A DNA stretch of 64,000 nt from Georgenia yuyongxinii. GTDB taxonomy: Bacteria; Actinomycetota; Actinomycetes; Actinomycetales; Actinomycetaceae. How positions within the stretch are numbered: the first letter of the stretch is position 1; each line of letters opens with the position of its first letter. Location of the stretch: assembly GCF_006352065.1 (NCBI RefSeq), contig NZ_CP040915.1, forward strand, positions 1,860,001 through 1,924,000, read 5' to 3'. The position numbers and the translations under genes are program-made. Under the pieces are notes generated by a model. That model was not told where the DNA came from and searched no databases. It saw nothing but the letters and a program-made list of their open reading frames with translations. Of this stretch, positions 12,115 through 20,748 are shown one piece after another.

Positions 12115-12244
12115 TCTCGTGCGCTCGTAGCGGGGGACTTTCCCGCAGGGACCATCCCGCGGGCGGTCCTCGCGCGGAAAGGAGGCGGCCTGGAACACCG
12201 GCCGAAACGGGGACCGCCCGGAGACCGAGCCGGCCAGTCCGCCG

Positions 12245-13072
12245 TCAGCCCTCGACGAGGTGACGGGCCACCACCACCTGGTAGACGCCGCAGAACATCA
12301 GCGCGAGCGCCACCGCGCCGAGCACGACGGCGCCCAGCGGCAGCTGCAGCAGCGCGGTGAACGCGGCGTCCAGCCCCCCGGCCTGCTCGGGATCGTGCCG
12401 CGCGGCGGCGAGCACGAGCAGCACGCCCACCACGGCGACCGCGACCCCCCGGCCCGCGTAACCCACCCGGCCCGCGGCGATCACCCGCCGGTCCACACCC
12501 GGCTCGAGCTTCTCCCGGAAGGACGCCGTCACGCCGCGATAGACCAGGTACGCGCCGAGCACCAGCAGCGCAAGACCGGCTGCCACGACCAGGGCGAATC
12601 CGCCCGGCACGCCAAGCACACCGGAGGTCGCCTGCTCAGGTGAGCCGCCCGAGTCCCCGCCCGACCCCGAGAGCAGCCCGATGGCCGTGGCCACCAGGGC
12701 GAGGGACAGAACCGCCTTGCCCGCGGAGCCGAGGCGTTTGGCGAGCCGCTTCTTCTGCTCCTGATGCGTGTGACCCCAGATGGCCTCGACCGCCTGCCAC
12801 ACGGCATAGGCCACGAGCCCGGCGATCATCACGACCAGCAGGACCCGGCCGAGCCCGTTCCCGGCCAGGCGCGCCAACGCGCCCTCCTGCGTGGCCTCCT
12901 CGCTGGAGCCGCTGCCCAACGCCAGCTGCAGCGCGATCCAGCCCAGCAGCAGCCAGACCACTCCCTGCGCCGCGTACCCCACCTTGCCCAGTGTCCGGAG
13001 CCATCCGCCGCGCGCCGAGGACCGGGCCGCGGCCCCTGCCTCCCGTGCGTGGTGCTCCACCGCATCCGTCAT
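12245..13072 (-). CDS. DUF1206 six-helix membrane protein
   Basis: The 275-aa integral membrane protein is built from three repeats of a two-helix unit, each with a GKVGYAAQGVVWLLLGW-like start (near 27, about 115 as GSAGKAVLSLALV, and about 205 as GRVGYAGRGVAVAVVGV). This is the DUF1206 pattern. The function is unknown; the glycine-rich helix pairs suggest tight packing. The start at 13072 was chosen because the family begins here (TDAVEHHAREAG), although the frame extends 18 codons upstream. It faces sigA tail to tail. A separate hairpin upstream isolates it from the zinc-protein gene. Confidence 0.88.
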   Translation of the reverse strand: MTDAVEHHAREAGAAARSSARGGWLRTLGKVGYAAQGVVWLLLGWIALQLALGSGSSEEATQEGALARLAGNGLGRVLLVVMIAGLVAYAVWQAVEAIWGHTHQEQKKRLAKRLGSAGKAVLSLALVATAIGLLSGSGGDSGGSPEQATSGVLGVPGGFALVVAAGLALLVLGAYLVYRGVTASFREKLEPGVDRRVIAAGRVGYAGRGVAVAVVGVLLVLAAARHDPEQAGGLDAAFTALLQLPLGAVVLGAVALALMFCGVYQVVVARHLVEG

Positions 13073-13130
13073 GGGTTCACCGAACCACGCCAACCCTCGG
13101 GCCGCATGGCGGCGTCCCGGACGCACGGAC

Positions 13131-13170
13131 GACCAAGGCCGCCACCCCGGCGGGGGTGGCGGCCTTGGTC
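13131..13170 (-). terminator. Very stable hairpin between DUF7455 and DUF1206 genes
   Basis: Perfect 18-bp arms at 13131-13148 and 13153-13170 enclose a GGCG loop. It lies 14 nt past the stop of the minus-strand gene ending at 13184. No U-run follows, but the stem alone is exceptional. Confidence 0.7.
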
Positions 13171-13183
13171 GACCCGAGCGGCG

Positions 13184-13399
13184 TCAGCGCGCCGCGGCGG
13201 TCTTGTCCTCGTGGAGACGGTCTGTCTCGTCATGGATGTGGGTGGCGACGCCGGCCAGGGCCTCGGCGTGCTTGCGCGCGTGGTGCGCGCAGAACAGCAG
13301 CTCGCCGGCCTCCAGCTGGACGCGCACGTAAGCCTGCGCGCCACAGGCGTCGCACCGGTCCTGCGCGGTCAGTTCGGGGGTCATCGTCGTAGCGGTCAC
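13184..13399 (-). CDS. Small zinc-binding DUF7455 family protein
   Basis: This 71-aa protein has the pattern CDACGAQAYV then LLFCAHHARKH, a probable Cys3His zinc site resembling other small actinobacterial zinc-ribbon proteins. A C-terminal charged helix follows. It diverges from the topoisomerase B gene, a common arrangement in actinomycetes. The start is GTG with a TTACAT box 6 nt upstream, so it may also be leaderless. Its function is unknown. Confidence 0.8.
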   Translation of the reverse strand: MTATTMTPELTAQDRCDACGAQAYVRVQLEAGELLFCAHHARKHAEALAGVATHIHDETDRLHEDKTAAAR

Positions 13400-13572
13400 A
13401 TCAGCATGTAACCACCTCGCGGGCCCAAACCTGCCCGTAGAACCCGCCGGTTCGCTCCCGGCGTACTCCCTTCAAGGGGCGAAGGTCCCGCAAGTTGTGG
13501 TGCACCGCACATTGCTGAGGAGATGATCCCCACGATCGCGGGTCGATGCACGGTCCTGAGCGTGCGGAAACT

Positions 13573-13578
13573 TAGAGT
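13573..13578 (+). promoter_or_regulatory. Leaderless -10 box of the topoisomerase B gene
   Basis: TAGAGT ends 6 nt before the GTG start at 13585, and its TAG is an in-frame stop. Confidence 0.6.
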
Positions 13579-13584
13579 AGGCGG

Positions 13585-15720
13585 GTGTCGACTGCCACCG
13601 CCAACGCCGCATCGAGCTACACCGCCCGGCACCTCTCTGTACTGGAGGGGTTGGAGGCGGTGCGCAAGCGCCCGGGCATGTACATCGGGTCCACCGACTC
13701 CCGGGGCCTCATGCACTGCCTGTGGGAGATCATCGACAACGCGGTCGACGAGTCCCTCGAGGGCCACGCGACCACCATCGAGATCATCCTGCACCCCGAC
13801 AGCTCGGTGGAGGTTCGCGACGACGGCCGGGGCATCCCCGTCGACCTCGTCCAGTCCGCCGGGCTCAGCGGTGTCGAGGTCGTCTTCACCAAGCTGCACG
13901 CGGGCGGGAAGTTCGGGGGCGGCTCGTACGCCGCCTCCGGCGGCCTGCACGGCGTGGGCGCCTCCGTGGTGAACGCGCTGTCCGCCCGCCTGGACGTGGA
14001 GGTGGACCGCGGCGGCAAGACCCACCGCATGACCTTCCACCGGGGCGAGCCGGGCGTGTACGACGACCGCGCCGGGATCTCCCCGGAGTCCCCGTTCGAC
14101 CCGTTCACGAGCTCCTCCGAGCTCACCGTGGTGGGCAAGGTGCCCCGCACCCGCACCGGCACCCGGGTGCGTTACTGGGCCGACCGGCAGATCTTCCCGG
14201 CCAGCGCCCACTTCGCCTACGACGACCTCATCGACCGTGCCCGGCAGACTTCCTTCCTGGTGCCCGGACTGACCCTGACCGTGCGCGACGAGCGGCGCCT
14301 GCCCGACACCCCCGGCCAGGACGGGCCCGTGGAGGAGGTGTTCCGGCACGACGGCGGCGCCGTCGACTTCGCCGACTTCCTCGCCCCGGACGCCTCCGTC
14401 ACCGACACCTGGCGGCTGCGCGGCACCGAGACCTTCACCGAGACCGTCCAGCAGCTCGACTCCCGCGGCCACCTGCGCCCGCAGGAGGTCGAGCGCAGCT
14501 GCGAGGTCGAGGTCGCCCTGCGCTGGGGCATCGGCTACGACACGACCGTGCGCTCCTTCGTCAACATCATCGCCACCCCCAAGGGCGGCACCCACCTCGC
14601 CGGGTTCGAGATGGGCCTGCTCAAGACGCTGCGCAAGCAGATCGACACCAACGCCCGCCGGCTGAAGATCACCGCCAAGGAGGGAAAGGTCGAGAAGGAC
14701 GACGTCCTCGCCGGTCTGACCGCCGTCGTCACCGTCCGGTTCCCCGAGCCGCAGTTCGAGGGACAGACCAAGGAGGTGCTCGGCACGGCCCCCGTCCGCG
14801 GGATCGTCGCGAAGGTCGTCGAGCGTGAGCTCACCGCGCTGCTCACCTCCGCCAGACGGCACGAGAAGGTCCAGGCCGCGGCACTGCTGGACAAGGTGGT
14901 CGGCGAGATGCGGGCCCGGGTCTCGGCGCGCGTGCAGAAGGAGATCTCGCGGCGCAAGAACGCCCTGGAGACCTCCACGCTGCCGCCCAAGCTGGCCGAC
15001 TGCCGCAGCGAGAACATCGAGCACACCGAGCTCTTCATCGTGGAGGGCGACAGCGCGCTCGGCACCGCCAAGCTCGCCCGGTCCTCGGAGTTCCAGGCGC
15101 TGCTGCCGATCCGCGGCAAGATCCTCAACGTCCAGAAGGCCTCCCCGGGCGACATCCTCAAGAACGCCGAGGTCGCCTCGATCATCCAGGTGATCGGCGC
15201 CGGCTCGGGCCGCACCTTCGACACCGAGCAGGCCCGCTACGGCAAGATCGTGCTCATGACGGACGCCGACGTCGACGGCGCCCACATCCGCACCCTGCTC
15301 CTCACCCTGTTCTTCCGGTACATGCGCCCGATGGTCCAGGCCGGCCGGGTGTTCGCCGCCGTCCCGCCGTTGCACCGTGTGGAGATGGCCGGCTCGGGCG
15401 GCAAGAAGGGGGAGGTCGTCTACACCTACTCCGAGGCCGAGCTCACCGCGCTGCTCAAGAAGCTCGAGCGCGCGGGCCGGAAGTACAAGGAGCCCATCCA
15501 GCGGTACAAGGGCCTGGGGGAGATGGACGCCCACCAGCTCGCCGAGACCACCATGGACCCGGCCCGGCGCACCCTGCGTCGCATCTCCATGACGGACGAG
15601 GCGGCGGTGGCCCAGGCGGAGGACGTCTTCGAGCTGCTCATGGGCAACGACGTCGCCCCACGCAAGGACTTCATCGTCGCCGGCGCCGAGCACATCGACC
15701 GCGAACGCATCGACGCCTGA
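13585..15720 (+). CDS. parE: Type IIA topoisomerase (topoisomerase IV) subunit B
   Basis: The 711-aa ATPase subunit relaxes or decatenates DNA together with the ParC-like protein encoded at 18207-20669. The GHKL ATPase fold contains RKRPGMYIGST, EIIDNAVDES, DDGRGIPVD and GGLHGVGASVVNAL; the TOPRIM region contains EGDSALG and MTDADVDGAHIRTLLL. EGDSALG replaces the EGDSAGG of gyrase, as in actinobacterial second B subunits, which supports a topoisomerase IV assignment (a distant gyrB is expected). The GTG start is sealed by an in-frame TAG in its -10 box. It converges with the A-subunit gene across two GNAT genes. Confidence 0.93.
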   Translation: MSTATANAASSYTARHLSVLEGLEAVRKRPGMYIGSTDSRGLMHCLWEIIDNAVDESLEGHATTIEIILHPDSSVEVRDDGRGIPVDLVQSAGLSGVEVVFTKLHAGGKFGGGSYAASGGLHGVGASVVNALSARLDVEVDRGGKTHRMTFHRGEPGVYDDRAGISPESPFDPFTSSSELTVVGKVPRTRTGTRVRYWADRQIFPASAHFAYDDLIDRARQTSFLVPGLTLTVRDERRLPDTPGQDGPVEEVFRHDGGAVDFADFLAPDASVTDTWRLRGTETFTETVQQLDSRGHLRPQEVERSCEVEVALRWGIGYDTTVRSFVNIIATPKGGTHLAGFEMGLLKTLRKQIDTNARRLKITAKEGKVEKDDVLAGLTAVVTVRFPEPQFEGQTKEVLGTAPVRGIVAKVVERELTALLTSARRHEKVQAAALLDKVVGEMRARVSARVQKEISRRKNALETSTLPPKLADCRSENIEHTELFIVEGDSALGTAKLARSSEFQALLPIRGKILNVQKASPGDILKNAEVASIIQVIGAGSGRTFDTEQARYGKIVLMTDADVDGAHIRTLLLTLFFRYMRPMVQAGRVFAAVPPLHRVEMAGSGGKKGEVVYTYSEAELTALLKKLERAGRKYKEPIQRYKGLGEMDAHQLAETTMDPARRTLRRISMTDEAAVAQAEDVFELLMGNDVAPRKDFIVAGAEHIDRERIDA

Positions 15721-15796
15721 CCACCCCGGGTGGGGTACGTCACCCCCGGGTGCGGCACGTCACCCCCCGGTGCCCGGGCCCGCGGCCACGGCACCC

Positions 15797-15802
15797 TAGG
15801 AT
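15797..15802 (+). promoter_or_regulatory. Leaderless -10 box of the first GNAT gene
   Basis: TAGGAT ends 6 nt before the ATG at 15809, with TAG in frame. Confidence 0.6.
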
Positions 15803-15808
15803 CGAGCC

Positions 15809-16843
15809 ATGCCTTCCGACCGTCTCGAGCGGCCGCTCGCCGAACGCCTGCACGTCCCGGACACGGCGGAGGTCCCCACTCCCCACCTCGGGCTGAGCTG
15901 GCGGCGGCTGGACGGAACGGACGTCTCCGCCGTCCTCGGTCTCCTCGAACGGTGCGCCGCCGTGGACCGCGCCATGATGCGGCTGTGCCCGGTGGAGATC
16001 GCCGCCCGGCTCGGGGGCGCCACCGGGATGGTGACCGACTCCCTGGGCGGGTTCGCCCCGGACGGCGAGCTGCGCGCGATGGCCATGGTCTACCTGCCGC
16101 CGCACGACACTGCCATGCTCCGTGCCTTCGTCACCGCCACCATCGATCCCGAGTGGCGCGGCCGGGGCATCGGCCGGGCGCTGCTGGACTGGCAGGACGC
16201 CAGGGCCCGCCAGCTGCTCGCCGAGGACGGGCGGGACCTCCCGGCCCGGATCGGCGCCTACGTGGGAGAGCACCTCGCGGACCGCCGCAAGCTCTACGTC
16301 GCGGGCGGGTTCAGCTCCAAGCGCGTGTACCAGGAGATGCGGCGCCCCGTGTCCCGGCCGGTGCCCGAGGTGACGCTGCCGGCAGGACATCGGCTGGTGG
16401 ACTGGTCACGCGAGCTCGACGACGCCGTCCGCCAGACCCACAACCAGGCCTACGCGGAGCACTGGGGGGCCCAGCCGTTCGACCCGGAGTCGTGGTCGGT
16501 CGTGCACCCGGAGCTCGCCCCGGCCTGGTCGAAGGTCGTGCTCGCTCCCGGCGCCGACGGCCACGAGGTGGTCGCGTTCGCGATGACGAGCCGCCACGAG
16601 CACTCCTGGCGCCAGCTCGGCTTCAGCGAGGGCTACACCGAACAGATCGGTGTACGGCGGGACCACCGCGGCAAGGGACTCGCCCGTGCCCTCCTCGCCG
16701 AGGTTATCCGTGCTCTGGCGGCCGACGGCATCGAGTCCTCCGCGCTCGCCGTGGACACGGTCACGGAGGGCACGCACCGCTTCTACGAGGAGCTCGGCTA
16801 CCAGCGGCAGGGCGCGCAGATCCTGTACACCATCGAGATCTGA
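15809..16843 (+). CDS. Tandem-GNAT-domain N-acetyltransferase, copy 1
   Basis: The 344-aa protein has two GNAT-like halves. The first (about 30-175) includes ATIDPEWRGRGIGRALLDWQ, the acetyl-CoA pyrophosphate loop. The second (about 195-344) includes GVRRDHRGKGLARALLAEVI and ends YTIEI. The layout resembles mycothiol synthase MshD, but the substrate is not evident. It is a paralogue of the next gene, sharing LAERLHVP/LAERVHAP openings, the ELDDAVRQTHNQAYAEHWG block and the same end. Both stand between convergent topoisomerase genes. A leaderless -10 box precedes it. Confidence 0.86.
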   Translation: MPSDRLERPLAERLHVPDTAEVPTPHLGLSWRRLDGTDVSAVLGLLERCAAVDRAMMRLCPVEIAARLGGATGMVTDSLGGFAPDGELRAMAMVYLPPHDTAMLRAFVTATIDPEWRGRGIGRALLDWQDARARQLLAEDGRDLPARIGAYVGEHLADRRKLYVAGGFSSKRVYQEMRRPVSRPVPEVTLPAGHRLVDWSRELDDAVRQTHNQAYAEHWGAQPFDPESWSVVHPELAPAWSKVVLAPGADGHEVVAFAMTSRHEHSWRQLGFSEGYTEQIGVRRDHRGKGLARALLAEVIRALAADGIESSALAVDTVTEGTHRFYEELGYQRQGAQILYTIEI

Positions 16844-16929
16844 GCGAGACGTGCTGCGTCACCCACCCGGCGGTCGGCGGCGACGGAACTCGCCCGCAGC
16901 CGAAGTCGACTCCCGCGGCGGTCAGCGAA

Positions 16930-16935
16930 TAGGGT
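16930..16935 (+). promoter_or_regulatory. Leaderless -10 box of the second GNAT gene
   Basis: TAGGGT ends 6 nt before the GTG at 16942, with TAG in frame. The two GNAT paralogues are thus probably transcribed from separate promoters. Confidence 0.6.
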
Positions 16936-16941
16936 CGCGAG

Positions 16942-17997
16942 GTGCCCACCCCCGCCCTGACACCCGACGGTAGCGCGCGCGCTCTCCGGCCCCTGGCCGA
17001 GCGTGTCCACGCCCCGGCGCGGCTCAGCGTGCCCGACGGCTCCGGCGGGCTGCACTGGCGTGAGCTCCACACCGGCGACCTGGACGCACTGGGGCAACTG
17101 GTACGCCGCATCGAGGACGCCGACGACCCGCCGTACCGCACCTCCGAGGAGGAGGTGGCGGAGTACTACGGCGACAGCCACGCCTGGAGCGGCCTGGGTG
17201 CCTGGGACGCGGACGGCACGCTGCGGGCCTTCGGGTTCGTGCGCATCCGGCACGGCGACATCACCCTGCTGCGCGCCTTCTGCTCCGGCGGGGTGGACCC
17301 GGCCTGGCGCGGTCGTGGGGTGGGGAGTGCGCTGATGGACTGGCAGGTGGCGCGGGCGCGGCAGATGGTCGTCGCCGTCGGCCGGGAGGCGCCGGCGCGG
17401 ATCGTCGTCCACGTCGACGACGGCATGGACGCCATGGCGTCGGTGCTCGCCTCCCGCGGCTTCACCCCGCGGCGCTGGTACATGGAGATGCGCCGGGACC
17501 TCAGCATGCCGATCCCGCAGGTCACGCTCGGGACGCACCTGTCCGTCGAACCCTGGACGCCCGAGCTCGACGATGCGGTGCGCCGCGCCCACAACAAGGC
17601 CTTCGGCGACCACTGGGGCTCCCAGCCGCACACGCCGGAGACGTGGCAGCAGGGCCGGACCCACTTCGCGGCGTCCTGGAGCTTCGTGGCGCTGGACCGC
17701 AGCACCGACCGCACCCAGGTGGCCGGATACCTCCTGTCCGGGCGGTACGAGCACGACTGGCCGGCCCTGGGTTGGAGCGAGGGGTACACCGAGATCATCG
17801 GGGTGCTCCCGGAGTGGCGCGGGCGGCACGTGGCCAGCGCGCTGCTCACCCGGGCGATGCGTGCCTACGCCGCCGACGGCATGCAGTACGCCGGCCTCGA
17901 CGTGGACGCCGACAACCCGACGGGCGCGCCGACGCTCTTCGCGCACCTGGGCTACGAGCGCACCCGCGGCTCCGCGATGTACACCATCGAGTTCTGA
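16942..17997 (+). CDS. Tandem-GNAT-domain N-acetyltransferase, copy 2
   Basis: The 351-aa paralogue of the preceding protein has the same two-domain plan: GVDPAWRGRGVGSALMDWQ in the first half, GVLPEWRGRHVASALLTRAM in the second, and a YTIEF terminus. The shared ELDDAVRRAHNKAFGDHWG segment marks a local gene duplication. Only the second copy keeps an acidic stretch near residue 70 (TSEEEVAEYYGD), so substrates may differ. No substrate can be assigned. It converges with the topoisomerase A gene, with the nested repeat structure 18021-18195 in between. Confidence 0.86.
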   Translation: MPTPALTPDGSARALRPLAERVHAPARLSVPDGSGGLHWRELHTGDLDALGQLVRRIEDADDPPYRTSEEEVAEYYGDSHAWSGLGAWDADGTLRAFGFVRIRHGDITLLRAFCSGGVDPAWRGRGVGSALMDWQVARARQMVVAVGREAPARIVVHVDDGMDAMASVLASRGFTPRRWYMEMRRDLSMPIPQVTLGTHLSVEPWTPELDDAVRRAHNKAFGDHWGSQPHTPETWQQGRTHFAASWSFVALDRSTDRTQVAGYLLSGRYEHDWPALGWSEGYTEIIGVLPEWRGRHVASALLTRAMRAYAADGMQYAGLDVDADNPTGAPTLFAHLGYERTRGSAMYTIEF

Positions 17998-18020
17998 CGG
18001 ACCGTCGCCAGCACCTTCAC

Positions 18021-18077
18021 ACCCGCGAGATGTCAAGTCCTCCGTGAGATGTCATCTTCTCCGTGAGATGACATCTG
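18021..18077 (-). repeat. Three tandem 19-bp palindromic units, reverse orientation
   Basis: Units at 18021-18039, 18040-18058 and 18059-18077 match the complement of GAGATGACATCTCACGGAG with few changes. They form the left arm of a head-to-head array whose right arm is at 18158-18195. Confidence 0.85.
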
Positions 18078-18081
18078 ATCC

Positions 18082-18129
18082 GGAAATGCTCGCGACATCG
18101 GACGGTACAAAGCGCGCGCGAGCATTTCC
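18082..18129. repeat. Inner inverted repeat inside the head-to-head array
   Basis: GGAAATGCTCGCG (18082-18094) and its perfect complement (18117-18129) enclose a 22-nt loop. It sits centrally between the outward-facing 19-bp units, and a further 8-bp hairpin (GCCGCCCC/GGGGCGGC) is at 18141-18159. The whole may end transcription from both convergent genes. Confidence 0.75.
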
Positions 18130-18157
18130 AGCCCTGCCGGGCCGCCCCGCAGGGGCG

Positions 18158-18195
18158 GCTATGACATCTCACGGAGAAGATGACATCTCGCCGGA
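18158..18195 (+). repeat. Two tandem 19-bp palindromic units, forward orientation
   Basis: Units at 18158-18176 and 18177-18195 (the latter AAGATGACATCTCGCCGGA) are the right arm of the array. The last ends CGCCGGA, the same edge form as elsewhere. It stops 11 bp before the stop codon of the topoisomerase A gene. Confidence 0.85.
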
Positions 18196-18206
18196 TTCGA
18201 TGGGGG

Positions 18207-20669
18207 TCAGCCGATCGCCGCGATCGGGGCCGGCAGCGCGTGCCCGGAGCCGTCGCGACGCTCCTCCGCCTCCGGCAGCGCGACCGCCTGGCCACCCGAC
18301 CCCACGGCCCGGGCCGGCTCGGGGCCCACCCACGCCAGCTGCAGGCAGTCCTCCCCGCGCAGGAACCGCTGCGTGCGGACGCCGCCGGTGGCGCGACCCT
18401 TGGCCGGGTACCGGTCGAGCGGGGTGACCTTGGCGCTGCCGGGGACCGTGCCGGGCAGCGCACCGGTGGTGCCGGCGACCGTCACCACGACGCAGGCGGA
18501 GACCTCCTCGCCCGCGACGATGCCGAGGTAGATCACCGAGGCGCCCTCGCCGAGCTTGATGCCGGCGACGCCCTGGCCCGTGCGGCCCTGGGCGCGCACA
18601 GCAGACGCGTCGAAGCGCAGCAGCTGGGCGTCGGAGGCGACCAGGACGAGCTTGTCCTCCTCACCGGCGTGCCCGGCACCGATGACCCGGTCACCCTCGC
18701 GCAGCGAGATGACGCCCCAGGCGTCCTTGTTCGACGGGTGGTCGGCGGTGACCCGCTTGACCACACCCTGCGCGGTGGCCAGCGTCAGGGGTGGGGCGTC
18801 GCCGTCGAGCCGGGCCAGGCCGACCACGGTCTCGCCCTTCTCCAGCTGTGGGACCTCCGCGACCGGGACGCCGCCGGAGAGGCTGTAGGCGGCGCCGCTG
18901 GGCGGCAGGGACGGGGCGTCGAGCACGTCCAGGCGCACCATCCGGCCGGCCGAGGTCACCGCCGCCACCTGGCCGCGGGCGGTCGCGGGCACGGCGTGCG
19001 TGACGGCGTCGTGCGCCGAGCGGGGGCCCGTGCGCAGCGGCGCCTCCGCGGTCGAGGTGCGCGCCCACAAACCCGTGCCCGAGAGCAGCACCCAGCACGG
19101 GTCGTCCGCGACCTCTAGCGGCACGGCGGTGCCGCGCGCGGCGGACCCGGGGGCCGCCGTCGTCGCCGGACCACCCGCATGCTCCAGGAGCACGGTGCGC
19201 CGCGGGGTGCCGAACTTGGCGGAGACGTCGGCGAGCTCGTCGGAGACCACGCCGCGCAGCCGCTCGTCGGAGTCGAGGATCGCCCGCAGCTCTTCGATCT
19301 GCTTGGCCAGCTCGTCGGCCTCGGCCTCGAGCTCGAGGCGGGAGAACTTCGTCAGGCGGCGCAGCCGCAGGGCGAGGATGTACTCCGCCTGCGCCTCGGA
19401 GAGGTCGAAGACCTGCATCAGGCGGGCACGGGCGGCCTCGGCGTCGTCGGAGGAGCGGATGACGGCGATGACCTCGTCGATGTCCGCGATCGCGATGAGC
19501 AGACCGGCCACCAGGTGCGCCCGCTCGGTGGCCCGGTTCAGCCGGAACGAGGTGCGCCGCCGGACCACGGTGAGGCGGTGGGCGACGAAGACCTGGAGCA
19601 GCTCGCGCAGCCCCAGGGTCCGTGGCTGGCCGTCCACCAGCGCCACGTTGTTGATCCCGAAGGACTCCTCCATCGGGGTGTGCCGGTAGAGCTGTTCCAG
19701 CACCGCCTCGGGGTTGAACGCGTTCTTGACCTCGATGACCAGGCGCAGCCCGTGGTGGCGGTCGGTGAGGTTCTGGATGGTGCTGATGCCCTGGAGCTTG
19801 CCGGCCTTGACCGCGTCGGAGATCTTCTCCATGACCCGCTCGGGACCGACCATGTAGGGCAGCTCGGTGACGACGATGCCCTTCTTGCGGGCGGTGACGT
19901 TCTCGATGCGGGCCGTCGCGCGGGTGCGGAAGCTGCCCCGGCCGGTGGCGTACGCGTCGCGGATGCCCTCCAGGCCGATGATCTTCCCGCCCTCGGGCAG
20001 GTCCGGGCCCGGGACGAACCGCATGAGGTCCTCCAGCGTGGCGTCCGGCTGGGTGATGAGGTGGCGCGCGGCGGCGACCACCTCGACCAGGTTGTGCGGC
20101 GCCATGTTGGTCGCCATGCCCACGGCGATGCCCGTGGCACCGTTGACGAGCAGGTTCGGGATGGCCGCGGGCAGCACGTCGGGCTGGGTGAGCTGGTTGT
20201 CGTAGTTCGGCACGAAGTCGACGACGTCCTCGCCGAGGTCGGCCGTCATGGCCAGCGCCGCGGGAGCCAGGCGCGCCTCGGTGTACCGGGACGCCGCGGG
20301 GCCGTCGTCGAGGGAGCCGAAGTTCCCGTGCCCGTCCACCAGCGGCAGGCGCAGCGCGAAGGGCTGGGCCAGGCGCACCATCGCGTCGTAGATGGCGGTG
20401 TCGCCGTGCGGGTGGAGCTTGCCCATGACCTCGCCGACCACGCGCGCGGACTTCACGTGCCCACGGTCGGGCCGCAGCCCCATCTGGTCCATCATGAACA
20501 GGATCCGGCGCTGCACCGGCTTCAGGCCGTCGCGGGCGTCGGGCAGCGCCCGGGAGTAGATGACGGAGTAGGCGTACTCCAGGAACGAGCCCTGCATCTC
20601 CTCGGAGACGTCGATGTCGACGATCTTCTCGTCGACGGGCACGGGCGGCGGCGGAGTCTTACGGGCCAT
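18207..20669 (-). CDS. parC: Type IIA topoisomerase (topoisomerase IV) subunit A
   Basis: The 820-aa DNA cleavage subunit is the partner of the B subunit at 13585-15720. It has the winged-helix domain with [14 protein letters not shown], the [12 protein letters not shown] segment (Thr91 and Asp95 match quinolone-determining positions) and the catalytic tyrosine Tyr129 in [11 protein letters not shown] long coiled-coil region (about 380-470) and a C-terminal beta-propeller with repeated GxGxR-like blades follow. The ATG at 20669 was chosen because [11 protein letters not shown] begins the family; the frame extends 13 codons further. The frame closes beside the repeat array at 18158-18195. Confidence 0.93.
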   Translation of the reverse strand: MARKTPPPPVPVDEKIVDIDVSEEMQGSFLEYAYSVIYSRALPDARDGLKPVQRRILFMMDQMGLRPDRGHVKSARVVGEVMGKLHPHGDTAIYDAMVRLAQPFALRLPLVDGHGNFGSLDDGPAASRYTEARLAPAALAMTADLGEDVVDFVPNYDNQLTQPDVLPAAIPNLLVNGATGIAVGMATNMAPHNLVEVVAAARHLITQPDATLEDLMRFVPGPDLPEGGKIIGLEGIRDAYATGRGSFRTRATARIENVTARKKGIVVTELPYMVGPERVMEKISDAVKAGKLQGISTIQNLTDRHHGLRLVIEVKNAFNPEAVLEQLYRHTPMEESFGINNVALVDGQPRTLGLRELLQVFVAHRLTVVRRRTSFRLNRATERAHLVAGLLIAIADIDEVIAVIRSSDDAEAARARLMQVFDLSEAQAEYILALRLRRLTKFSRLELEAEADELAKQIEELRAILDSDERLRGVVSDELADVSAKFGTPRRTVLLEHAGGPATTAAPGSAARGTAVPLEVADDPCWVLLSGTGLWARTSTAEAPLRTGPRSAHDAVTHAVPATARGQVAAVTSAGRMVRLDVLDAPSLPPSGAAYSLSGGVPVAEVPQLEKGETVVGLARLDGDAPPLTLATAQGVVKRVTADHPSNKDAWGVISLREGDRVIGAGHAGEEDKLVLVASDAQLLRFDASAVRAQGRTGQGVAGIKLGEGASVIYLGIVAGEEVSACVVVTVAGTTGALPGTVPGSAKVTPLDRYPAKGRATGGVRTQRFLRGEDCLQLAWVGPEPARAVGSGGQAVALPEAEERRDGSGHALPAPIAAIG

Positions 20670-20736
20670 GGGCAGATTGTCCCTGACGATTGCCCATGCT
20701 CGGTGCACCGGCGACCGTGGTGTCGGACTCGCTCGG

Positions 20737-20742
20737 TACTCT
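20737..20742 (+). promoter_or_regulatory. Leaderless -10 box of the GNAT/acyl-CoA synthetase gene
   Basis: TACTCT ends 6 nt before the ATG at 20749. Unlike the other 6-nt cases the box is not a stop codon, and the reading frame indeed stays open upstream. Confidence 0.55.
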
Positions 20743-20748
20743 CACAGC

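Noticed and set aside
18180-18206. Small frames starting TSHGEDDIS or TSRRIRWGS near the repeats
   Set aside because: They are translations of the repeat units themselves and recur at each array in different frames.
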